Origin: Clytia hemisphaerica
Lineage: Eukaryota > Cnidaria > Hydrozoa > Leptothecata > Clytiidae
DNA: 64,000 nucleotides
Reading direction: 5' to 3'
Assembly (NCBI GenBank): GCA_902728285.1
Contig: CACVBU010000820.1
Span: 62,001 to 126,000, forward strand
Part shown: positions 57,701-64,000 of the stretch, piece after piece
Layout of the letters: every line of letters starts with the position of its first letter
Numbering within the stretch: the first letter of the stretch is position 1
Translations under genes and position numbers: made by a program
Notes under the pieces: generated by a model
Told to the model about the DNA's origin: nothing
Seen by the model: only the letters and a program-made list of their open reading frames with translations
Database searches by the model: none

Positions 57701-60700
57701 CAACAGGGGGTGGGGGGGGGGGCACGGACAATTTCTGAAAAAGCCCTATAACGATTTCTCACGCCTGGCTTTTCCAAATTTTGTGAGCATTGGCTCGATA
57801 GATCCCATCCGTTCTGTCATGTAGTTGCGCTACTTTTAGAACCCCGGCACTTTTGTCACAACAGCGGAGCTGCACGTGAGAGTCAACTTAATGACTTCAA
57901 ACCCGTCTCACCGATCCACGGAGCCCATGCGACGTCCATTGCGAACGAATGAGGCCGCCCTTGTGGGACGCCTAACCTTTGTGTTACACACAGACTGAAT
58001 ACACCCATAAGATGCTTTGGTTTACATACACAACTTGAACACTTTCAACTAAATAACCATTTGTGGTTTTAACTTTGCGCATGCGTATATTTTACATCCC
58101 GAGAAATTCCAGGTCTAGGAAATTCCCATTTTTGCATTAAATTTTTCCCAGGGCTGTAAAATGGCCAAAATCAACCCCAAAATTTAATCAAAATATGTAA
58201 TCGTTAAAAAATCTTGGGGTTAAAAAAAATCACACCCCAAAATGGCCATTTCCAAGGCCTGTGATTTTAAGGTTGTTTCCTGTGATATGAAATTACGAGT
58301 AAACAGCAGTGCCGTAGCAACTGGGGGGGGGGGGGCAAGGGGGGGGCTATGCCCCCCAATAATTTTTTCAAAAATGGTTATTTTGCAAAATGCAGAGTTT
58401 TTCTTTTTTAATTTGTCATAATTGGCTTTTAAGTGCATTTTCAAGCAATCTAGAGCTCAAATTTTCAAAATTCCCCCTCTCGGGCCAAACCATGGTTGGC
58501 CTTCGCGGTGTCCCTAAACTTTAGCCCCCTCCCCCCAATATGAAAATGCTTCCTACGGCACTGAACAGGCGATCTTTTAATTAGAAATCTCTGTAAAAAA
58601 ACCAGCAAATTTCTGAGATTGACGGTTCCAAACAACAGACGAAACATTTTTTTCCAAATAACTTAATTCTGAAAACAGTAGCCTTTATCTGGTGATCTAA
58701 TACTTATTATTCCTTGTGGGAGTGTAATTAGACTGACATTTGTGTTGATAATTTGTAGCTGACAGGGAACCAGAGTTTCCAGTCACCTATTGACCACTGT
58801 TAAACCTCTTAAGGGTTTCTTTCGCTAACAATTCGTTACATTTTAATGAAAACCCTTAAAAGGGTTGAAAAAAGCTGGAAAAGTCTGTAAAGTGACTTTT
58901 AAATTTCAAAAACAAAAATAAAAAGTACGAAATTTAATTTATGAATCATCAAACAGAAAATTTGTTGCACCTTGGAAACAGTGTTTATATATGCTTACTC
59001 ATATCTCATTTGTGTGCCATTAGGCTAGGCTAAGCTAGATTAGGCTATATTTAGGCACACCTGGTTTCCATGGCCTCATTTTCAGTATCATGTCTCAGTG
59101 TGAACTCAGTCTATTTAAGGCCTCACTTCAGTCACACCTCAGAGCTACCATTTTGTGTCATATCATGCTGACCGACCATAATGGGGCCATAATGGCATCA
59201 TAACTCATAAGGCTCTAACTTTAAAAGTTATTCAATTTTGTGTCAATGATCAACTTCAACCTCAAGTCAATCATCATAGTAAATTCATTCACAGTATTCT
59301 TATATTGGCTACCTGGTAGGTTTCATCAATCTCGTTTTTGTTTTCAGGCAGCCATTTTGTTTTGTTCTCTCAGTACTCACTGATTAGGGCCTTACCTTGA
59401 CATGATTTGTAGATTATTTCATTTAAGCCTTTATTTTCATTTAAGAAAGAAAGACATTTTATTCACGAAAAGTAAACTAAAGAAGAAAGTATCGGGAACG
59501 GGAAATATGAACACTAGGGTTGAATCAAGAACACATTTCAGTTTAATTACATCTACTAAATAGTTTGATACTTTGTATTAGTAATTAGTAACCCTAGGAT
59601 CCACTAAGTAAATGGTTAAAGCTAAATCTTTATCTTATGCAAACCACAATATAAGAGATTCTAATAGATTCATTTTATTAGGCCGCTCTCATTTCATATC
59701 TCTGCAGTTTCCTTCTGGTGTTACTACTTCGGTGGCTCAGATGTGCCAATACGTTGCTGATGAAGTTCAACACGCCAGCCAGTAAAGCAAACTCCAGCAT
59801 CACTTTATAAAATCGGGTCAGTAAAATGTTCCCTTCAACTGTCGTTTTATCAAAGTAACCTGTCGAGCTTAGCAACCAGATTGCACTAACTGGTAACCAA
59901 CATAGAACAAAAATAAAGACCAGAGCTCCTAGAACCACCAAGATGTGTCTGCGATGTCGAATTCGTACTTGGTTGGTTTCCACTTGGTTTTTCGTACAAC
60001 ATAAATTACAAATAGTCATTATGTATGCGATGGACATAAATACGAGGGGTAAATAGAAACCAGCTAGAAAAGAAACGACGGCAAACCATCCGAAGAACTG
60101 TTCGCCAATCGGATATGTTCTTGAACAATAAGGGTGTGGTGCGAACCATTTCAATGAAAAGAGATTGGGAATGAATAAGAAGAAGGAAAGCACCCAAAAA
60201 CCGATAATTGAACGACGGGCTTTCTTTAAAGTATATGTGAATTTTCGCAAAGGATGCTTGATGATTTGATACCTTGTGTACGACATGTAGCACAAGATAT
60301 ACACACTCGTGAAGGCGGCAATGAAGAAAATAGTAATACCATCTTTCAACATGCAAAAAAGATAGTTTTCAACATTTGAAGCATTTTGTAGGACTTGTCG
60401 GACGTCAAGAAAAGCATACGGTATGAAACTAATGTATTGAACAATATTCGAAACACATAGGTGCACCACGCAATAATTGAAGTGGGTTATCACCTTTTTA
60501 CGTTGGATGTAAAACACAATCATGGCGGTATTCGAGAGCGATCCAAACACCATAATAGCCGCCGTGGTAGCATTGTAAATGACTGTTTCTTGTGGAGTGA
60601 AAAATTCCACCAAACCAGTTGTCTTATTGCTCGAATTATGCATTGCCGCCTTGTCTTCACTCATAGATCCTTATCTTTTAAGAGAAAATGGGAATTGAAA

Positions 60701-63636
60701 TATCATATCGATGTTTGATCACTGGGTTAGAAGATAACAAACTTTTGCGATTTAATCAACTGGAAAGTTTGAGAGAGAATAATACAAAGGTGTTAAGATA
60801 AGGAAGCGAAAACCAAAATTTTACAATAAAAAAAATACCACGAACAAAGAAAAAATATTTCCTCCCATGACCGTTTTCACAACAAAAGAAGATGATTTAA
60901 ATTGATATAAATATTAGTTTTTGTGTCTACCTCAGTCACACTGGGCGGTAATTGATAATAAGCTATTTTCATTTTTCATTAAAAGTTACTTATACTTTTT
61001 CATTGATTTCTAAAAAAAATTATTTTGAGCTTAGACTTAGTTTTTATCAACACAATACTGATAGACCTTTGTTATTTGTTATTTATTTCTACAGTTTGAA
61101 CACATCATCAATCAAATATCAGAATCAATCACAATCAAAATCAGATTGCTACAAACAGCGTCATTTTCTTGTAACGCCACAAGTCGATCAAAAAGAATTT
61201 TCGATATCGATTTTGTTGTAGCTTAAAAATGGTAAAAAAATTATTTCTAAAAAGCCATTTGAATATGTAGAGGACATTGAGCAATCGGACCAGATTACAT
61301 CAATAATTGACAAACTGTGGGTGGTTGTCTTGGGAAAAATCATCGTTTGTGGTGAAGAAACATGTTCGAAAATCATGTTTAATACATCCAACTCAATTAG
61401 ATGTTTGATAATTCTGTTGAATAATTCGTGATAAAATCGAATTCATTTGTTAAAAAAAACTTTTGATCCTTTTGATTATTGCGTCGAACTGATCTTTGTC
61501 AGTTACTGAGAAGTCTTTGTGGGTAAGTAAACTCCCATATTTGTGAGTCTTAATCAAAATGAATCCAACCTTCTAAAACATGTTTTTCTCATTCGAGCCA
61601 TCGCCATTGAACTGTGTGTATTTTTTCTGAAAGAATTAATTAGCGAAAATATTCGACATGAAAATAATAGTTTAATGTTTGGTTTTCGAAGAAAGTCGCT
61701 AACATTATCATTGATTTTGTGTTTTTGTTTTTCATAATTTGATTAAACCCAACGCGAGGAAGAAAAAAGAAGGTTTGATATGAACATGTAAGTTGAAATC
61801 AGAATCTAGAATAGAAAAAAATTCAAGACGTTCACATTCGAAGAGTGAATAGAAGAGTTGCATAATACACCTTCAAACAGTAAACTTGATTCTCACGGCA
61901 GTAATAAACTTTTTGAGAAACAACCTAAACAAAGATTAAATTCTATCTTTATTAAGGTATAAAATCAAAAGGAACATCAAAATATCACAATACATCGACT
62001 ACAAACTCATGCCGCAATAAACACGTTTCATTTAAGATGGCAAACAGAAGCATGAACAATCTAACGGAAATCATCCAAGCAGAATCACATCCACCACTAT
62101 TGGAGAACCTTGGAATCATTCCGGTCTTAGTTTTACTCTTCAGCGGGATTTCGTTGAACGGTTGTTTCATAGTTGCATATTTGCGACGCTCGGTGAGCGC
62201 GAGCCATTTCAACTTTTGCATGTTTCATTTGAGCATCTCAAACTTTTTACAACTATTACTCTTCCTACCTTATGCGGTTTCGAATGTCTCGCTTATCCCG
62301 CATGACGAAAATTGGGTGGTCGAGTCAATCCTATGCACTATTGTGCGCGGGTTGGGTTTCTTTTGGATTGCTGCAGTCAGTGCAAGTTGGATACTGTGTT
62401 ATATGTCTGTGCTCAGACTTCGATTGATCAGTAGCCCCTTACAACGCTTCAAAATCACCAAGAAAAGATCCAGTATCGTCTTCGCTGTAATTTGGATCCT
62501 GGCAATCTTTTTATGGTCACCGTTTTTCTTCTCCAAGAAATTAAATGATGATCAAACCAAATGTATTCGCTACTATGAGCGTAGTCCTATTTTGTTCCAT
62601 TTCCACTCTCGTTTCGTCATGTTCGCAGGCTTCTGGGCCCCGTTAAGTATTAATTTGACGGCGTACACGGCAATCGTGATACGTATGTACCGTAGAGAAG
62701 GTGAACAAACGCACGTGAACAGTAATCGGCATCGTAAGAGGGTGATTATCGTGTTGGGCATTCTAAATACTATTTTCGTTGTCTGTTGGCTCCCAATGCT
62801 GTTACAATGGGCTTTGACAGTAACGGATATCATCAAAGGGCACGAGAAACAACAATTGGCGTATAAATATTGTACTATCCCTTGTCTGGCTGCGGGAACG
62901 TTGAACATAGTTTGTTCCATAAATTCGAGAGCGGCGCTGAAAAGATTGGTTTGTTGTACAAGAAAAACTACTGACCGATCAAGTTGTTCTGTAGATTCCA
63001 TTAAATAAACTGTAAAACATTTTACCGTCTGTTGGTTATTGGATGGCATTCGAAATGCATGCTTTCTCAGTGCATTTGTAATATTCATATCGTAATTGGG
63101 GTATCTTTCATAAGCGAAAACCTCGAATCAAACGACTCTTCTGGTCTGCGATTCTTACATTTTTGTAGCTGGTTATAGAATATAATGTAAACAAGTCACG
63201 AAGGCTATGAAATTTTACCCGTATTAATTAAAACAGCGAAAGTAGCTACCCTTTTGAGGACGGAGAAGTGACGATTTGGAACAACCTATACTGTTTTGAT
63301 CTGCAAAATTGAGGAAGGTAAGAGCGCTGATTTGCCGTTGTCTTCAGTCAGGATCGAGGCAATGCAAAAACTAACAAAGTCGCCATCGCAGAAAACACAC
63401 TTACAAAAACTCGCTAGTAGCCCTTAAATGACGGTACAGATGTTTCTGACCCGCTGACACTTGTTATGTTTTCATATAACTCTCTATTGTATACTTTGGA
63501 AAATGAAAATATCAGAAATTTATTGAAGTAGAAATCTTACCTCATGCTTTCGTAGATAAAAATATCCCAACGATTTTTGTGATCTTGCGTTTCTGTATTT
63601 AGAAAACTCCCAAGCTTTCTCATAATATTCTTTGTC
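39799..63636 (-). CDS. TTC27: TTC27, tetratricopeptide repeat protein 27 (5' partial)
   Basis: Eleven exons on the minus strand: 63541-63636, 45292-45345, 44968-45066, 44499-44551, 44296-44374, 43889-43975, 43562-43665, 42691-42760, 41711-41822, 40667-40767, 39799-39912. All borders are GT-AG and phases match throughout. They encode about 322 C-terminal residues; the rest lies beyond 64000. TPR helices are seen in YYEKAWEFSKYRNARSQKSLG, YEQAIPHFEKSLELNS, GMAFSLGCACMGIKQLERAI, FECWSNLGACFIRTNQ and NNWRVWENFLL, followed by DPHVWEIYAQL and RCYTQNHDWEQ as in TTC27. Orthologues are conserved in eukaryotes (yeast EMW1); the protein is a soluble TPR scaffold whose role is poorly defined. The first exon shown is separated from the next by an 18.2-kb intron full of other genes and transposons. 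Exon 42691-42760 could alternatively start at 42768, but that breaks phase. Confidence 0.87.
40016..40581. mobile_element. MITE with 7-bp target duplication TCGAAAT
   Basis: The ends CAAGGGGGGGGTCATGCAGT and its mirror are bounded by TCGAAAT at 40009-40015 and 40582-40588. TGCAGTTACTCC-type blocks recur in both orientations. Non-coding. It lies in a TTC27 intron. CA-start ends and a 7-8 bp duplication recall hAT elements. Confidence 0.82.
40916..41485. mobile_element. MITE with 7-bp target duplication GTTATTT
   Basis: The ends CAGGGG (long G run) GTACAGAGGCAGGGTACTAA and the mirrored copy are bounded by GTTATTT at 40909-40915 and 41486-41492. GGTACTA-type blocks recur inside. It lies in the next TTC27 intron and shares end style and duplication length with 40016-40581. 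Confidence 0.83.
45745..46640. repeat. CACAGGAAAA-family element, incomplete copy
   Basis: Starts CACAGGAAAAAAATCTTCAA like 29721 and 56766, then has TTTGGGAA-type palindromes. The core block 46078-46280 (GAGCATTGGCTCGATAG ... GAGGCCGCCC) is shared with 57781-57985. I found no matching right end, so the 46640 limit is approximate. Confidence 0.55.
46688..47058 (-). repeat. Naiad pseudo-LTR, copy distal to the ORF 3' end
   Basis: 371-bp direct repeat matching 50503-50873 with very few differences. Starts in ATATATATATAGTCTAGAAG and ends in ATAGGGTTGTGTA. Confidence 0.88.
47444..50373 (-). pseudogene. Naiad polyprotein: GIY-YIG, CxC linker, RT; several frame breaks
   Basis: Pieces in order: 50173-50373 (basic, Ser/Arg-rich N terminus); 49533-50183 with a zinc-finger-like CRSDCKTCP and GIY-YIG core (YVYVLQCSSC ... 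QYVGES ... LRMNIHR); 48398-49597 with the linker motif SCECHD and RT fingers (IVPIDKAANN, CIYWTPKKHK); 47444-48280 with motif A (TLYTKIPHDKL), motif B (IGIPMGIDPAPFWTNLF) and the catalytic box RFIDDL. Two further breaks lie at 48410-48415 and 48311-48327; the segment between them is open in another frame (FWVLQNCGDP). At least three of the four breaks are in A or T homopolymers. Confidence 0.87.
50503..50873 (-). repeat. Naiad pseudo-LTR, copy upstream of the ORF
   Basis: 371-bp direct repeat of 46688-47058. It is directly followed by a partial third copy (50874-50944) and an AT microsatellite. Confidence 0.88.
51201..51245 (-). ncRNA. Hammerhead-like ribozyme candidate, PLE-3 tail
   Basis: Minus strand in order: CTGAAGA (matches the CTGANGA consensus); one T; a hairpin GCTCT-AAGAG-AGAGC; GAAA; self-complementary ATAT-type stem III bases; U at the cleavage position. 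The layout and the extra T are exactly those of the PLE-1 motif, with a different stem II sequence. Helix I is weak (two or three A-T pairs). The inverted copy at 54121-54165 carries a G5 substitution and is probably inactive. Confidence 0.45.
51307..53755 (-). pseudogene. PLE-3 RT / GIY-YIG polyprotein, stop codon and 8-bp deletion
   Basis: The 564-aa ORF 52061-53755 holds the N-terminal region, fingers (ADKGGKIVVM, FYGLPKLHK), motif A (VTMDVASLYTNI), motif B (IKGTAMGTPMAPNYANLFMA) and the catalytic box CYIDDIFF. A TAG at 52061-52063 interrupts an otherwise open frame that continues to a zinc-finger-like CGKCKLCP and the GIY-YIG domain (LYVGHTGEALSTRFSKHR). An 8-bp deletion between 51537 and 51538, absent in the inverted copy at 53794-54184, shifts the last about 75 codons into another frame (ending MFRDVKN at 51307). 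Not autonomous as it stands. Confidence 0.9.
53794..54184 (+). repeat. Inverted, truncated copy of the PLE-3 3' end
   Basis: Plus-strand copy of the GIY-YIG coding end and 3' tail. It keeps the 8 bp missing from the main copy, but its CTGAAGA core at 54129-54135 has become CTTAAGA. It ends at the target duplication. Confidence 0.88.
54759..56284 (-). repeat. Segmental duplication, left copy, carrying a GPCR
   Basis: About 1.53 kb, close to identical to 59452-60987 from AAGACATTTTATTCACGAAA to the ATTTTTCATTAAAAGTT tail. It covers the whole GPCR with about 220 bp of 3' and 340 bp of 5' flank. Confidence 0.9.
54978..55943 (-). CDS. Class A GPCR, duplicate copy 1 (nested in a TTC27 intron)
   Basis: Intronless, 321 aa, seven transmembrane segments. 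Two N-glycosylation sites (NSS, NKT) in the N terminus. TM3 starts with a Cys (LFCTLKDG) and loop 2 has its partner (PHPYCSRT). The TM3 end reads YTRYQIIKHPL, keeping the Arg of DRY but with Thr in front. TM6 has FVLCWLPV. TM7 reads GVLNFISNVLAHL, so NPxxY is absent. The sister copy at 59678-60664 is near identical. A one-base deletion upstream removes the alternative in-frame ATG and leaves an out-of-frame ATG at 55963 that overlaps this start. Ligand unknown; peptide-receptor-like in general form. Confidence 0.9.
   Translation of the reverse strand: MHNSSNKTTGLVEFFTPQETVIYNATTAAIMVFGSLSNTAMIVFYIQRKKVKTHFNYCVVHLCVSNIVQYISFIPYAFLDVRQVLQNASNVENYLFCTLKDGITIFFIAAFTSVYILCYMSYTRYQIIKHPLRKFTYTLKKARRSIIGFWVLSFFLFIPNLFSLKWFAPHPYCSRTYPIGEQFFGWFAVVSFLAGFYLPLVFMSIAYIMTICNLCCTKNQVETNQVRIRHRRHILVVLGALVFIFVLCWLPVSAIWLLSSTGYFDKTTVEGNILLTRFYKVMLEFALLAGVLNFISNVLAHLSHRSSNTRRKLQRYEMKAV
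56871..57722. repeat. CCCCCTGGATATCC-rich MITE, interrupted
   Basis: The ends ACCCCCACTGTGTTAAGGAT and a diverged mirror (ATATCCTCAACAGGGGG, then a G run). CCCCTGGATATCC units recur on both sides of the younger insertion 57068-57635. Confidence 0.55.
57068..57635. mobile_element. MITE with TA target site (mariner-like ends), innermost insertion
   Basis: The ends CAGGGCGATTCAAAAAAAAC and its mirror (GTTTTTTTAATCACCCTG) are flanked by TA at 57066-57067 and 57636-57637. 568 bp, non-coding. It splits the element 56871-57722. Confidence 0.75.
58307..58563. repeat. MITE with CAGTGCCGTAG ends
   Basis: CAGTGCCGTAGCAAC at 58307 and its mirror CCTACGGCACTG ending at 58563. Short flanking duplication AACAG at 58302-58306 and 58564-58568. 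CAGTG ends recall hAT elements. Long G and C runs inside. Confidence 0.7.
59452..60987 (-). repeat. Segmental duplication, right copy, carrying a GPCR
   Basis: Second copy of 54759-56284, differing by scattered substitutions and small indels. The copies are 3.2 kb apart in direct orientation, which makes the locus prone to unequal crossing-over. Confidence 0.9.
59678..60664 (-). CDS. Class A GPCR, duplicate copy 2 (nested in a TTC27 intron)
   Basis: Intronless, 328 aa, with the same sequence as copy 1 apart from a handful of residues (for example KVITHF for KVKTHF, LFCM for LFCT, tail EMRAA for EMKAV). Here the ATG at 60664 is in frame and adds MSEDKAA before the shared start at 60643. Cys in TM3 and loop 2, TRY at the TM3 end, CWLP in TM6, and no NPxxY in TM7. 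Most differences are conservative, which fits recent duplication with purifying selection, though this was judged by eye. Confidence 0.9.
   Translation of the reverse strand: MSEDKAAMHNSSNKTTGLVEFFTPQETVIYNATTAAIMVFGSLSNTAMIVFYIQRKKVITHFNYCVVHLCVSNIVQYISFIPYAFLDVRQVLQNASNVENYLFCMLKDGITIFFIAAFTSVYILCYMSYTRYQIIKHPLRKFTYTLKKARRSIIGFWVLSFFLFIPNLFSLKWFAPHPYCSRTYPIGEQFFGWFAVVSFLAGFYLPLVFMSIAYIMTICNLCCTKNQVETNQVRIRHRRHILVVLGALVFIFVLCWLPVSAIWLLSSTGYFDKTTVEGNILLTRFYKVMLEFALLAGVLNFISNVLAHLSHRSSNTRRKLQRYEMRAA
60988..62036. other. Intronic/intergenic, nothing recognised
   Basis: Lies between the minus-strand GPCR copy 2 and the plus-strand GPCR. AT-rich, only short chance ORFs. Probably holds the 5' flanks of both receptors. 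Confidence 0.4.
62037..63008 (+). CDS. Class A GPCR, related to the duplicated pair, opposite strand
   Basis: Intronless, 323 aa. N terminus with NRS and NLT glycosylation sites; SASHFNFCMFHLSISNFLQ in TM2 aligns with the pair's THFNYCVVHLCVSNIVQ. Cys at the TM3 start (ILCTIVRG) and in loop 2 (DDQTKCIRY). The TM3 end reads VLRLRLISSPL, so DRY is replaced by LRL. TM6 has FVVCWLPM. TM7 reads AGTLNIVCSINS, again without NPxxY. The tail has VCC, a likely palmitoylation site. The three receptors form one local family nested in the TTC27 intron; ligand unknown. Confidence 0.9.
   Translation: MANRSMNNLTEIIQAESHPPLLENLGIIPVLVLLFSGISLNGCFIVAYLRRSVSASHFNFCMFHLSISNFLQLLLFLPYAVSNVSLIPHDENWVVESILCTIVRGLGFFWIAAVSASWILCYMSVLRLRLISSPLQRFKITKKRSSIVFAVIWILAIFLWSPFFFSKKLNDDQTKCIRYYERSPILFHFHSRFVMFAGFWAPLSINLTAYTAIVIRMYRREGEQTHVNSNRHRKRVIIVLGILNTIFVVCWLPMLLQWALTVTDIIKGHEKQQLAYKYCTIPCLAAGTLNIVCSINSRAALKRLVCCTRKTTDRSSCSVDSIK
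63009..63540. other. TTC27 intron, nothing recognised
   Basis: From the plus-strand GPCR stop to the TTC27 exon donor. No coding or repeat structure identified. Confidence 0.4.
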
Positions 63637-64000
63637 CTTTAATTAAGGAAAAAAAGACAAGATGATAAATGACTATTTTACCATGGATTCATAATATCTT
63701 TAGGGTTTTACTGTCGAGATTATTATGTTGAAAAGATTTGGTTAAATACTCTAAAACAGATGATTCAGGTGAAGACAGACAGCTTTCAAGTAAAAATATA
63801 GATTTGATCGAAGAAGATGTTCATGAAATACTGTGGGCAGATGAAACACTGTAAGAATGGATCAGACTTATCTGCGCTTGTATATCAAGATTTATTAGAG
63901 AATGTTTGCATTAATAAAATGTATTAATTTCTAGAATAAAATATGGCAATTTGGCATATCATTATGTTCTTTTTTTCGTGTTTTGAGAGAAGCAGTAATA
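63637..64000. other. TTC27 intron (partial), nothing recognised
   Basis: Sequence upstream of the exon 63541-63636 acceptor. No further TTC27 exon was recognised before the window ends. Confidence 0.4.

Larger units (their letters stand above)
56766..58284. mobile_element. CACAGGAAAA-family element carrying nested insertions
   Basis: The ends CACAGGAAAAAGTCTTTAAA at 56766 and its diverged mirror (TTTAAGG ... CCTGTG) at 58284. Inside are the insertion 56871-57722 (itself split by 57068-57635) and the family core block 57781-57985 (GAGCATTGGCTCGATAG ... GAGGCCGCCC). Confidence 0.6.

Noticed and set aside
62573-63088. 171-aa minus-strand ORF
   Set aside because: Antisense of the plus-strand GPCR 62037-63008.
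1-64000. CRISPR arrays, operons, prokaryotic ribosome-binding sites, intact tRNA or rRNA genes
   Set aside because: None seen. The spliced gene structures show that this is eukaryotic DNA.

Overview
This is metazoan nuclear DNA. Genes are split by GT-AG introns, orthologues of animal housekeeping genes are recognisable, several seven-transmembrane receptors are intronless, and about half of the window is transposon debris. The AT-rich composition, intronless class A and class C receptors, and mixture of Penelope-like elements with many MITEs suggest a marine invertebrate, possibly cnidarian-like or another early branch. The phylum cannot be fixed from this sequence alone.

Left part (1-15 kb): 21 exons of a DHTKD1 orthologue (2-oxoadipate dehydrogenase E1) run on the + strand and are open at the 5' end. 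Its introns hold a complete Penelope-like element (PLE) with a perfect 12-bp target duplication and a truncated LINE that abuts an exon. The reading frame is broken by a 5-bp tandem duplication at 13181-13190.

Middle part (16-39 kb): four minus-strand surface or secreted genes lie here. They are two paralogous LRR-EGF single-pass membrane proteins and a pair of four-exon genes for small 12-cysteine secreted proteins. A class A GPCR (minus strand) and a class C GPCR (plus strand) are also present. Between them are many short inverted-repeat elements, several with clean target duplications.

Right part (39.8-64 kb): a TTC27 orthologue runs on the minus strand. Ten 3'-terminal exons are clustered at 39.8-45.3 kb, and the next upstream exon is 18.2 kb away at 63.5 kb. 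That one intron holds a Naiad-type PLE (GIY-YIG at the N terminus), a second canonical PLE inserted into a MITE, a stack of nested repeats, two almost identical GPCR genes made by a 1.5-kb duplication, and a third related GPCR on the opposite strand.

The most interesting signal is a hammerhead-like RNA fold in two unrelated PLE families of the window. Both have the same layout, and the two copies show compensatory changes in stem II and at the core 3/8 pair.
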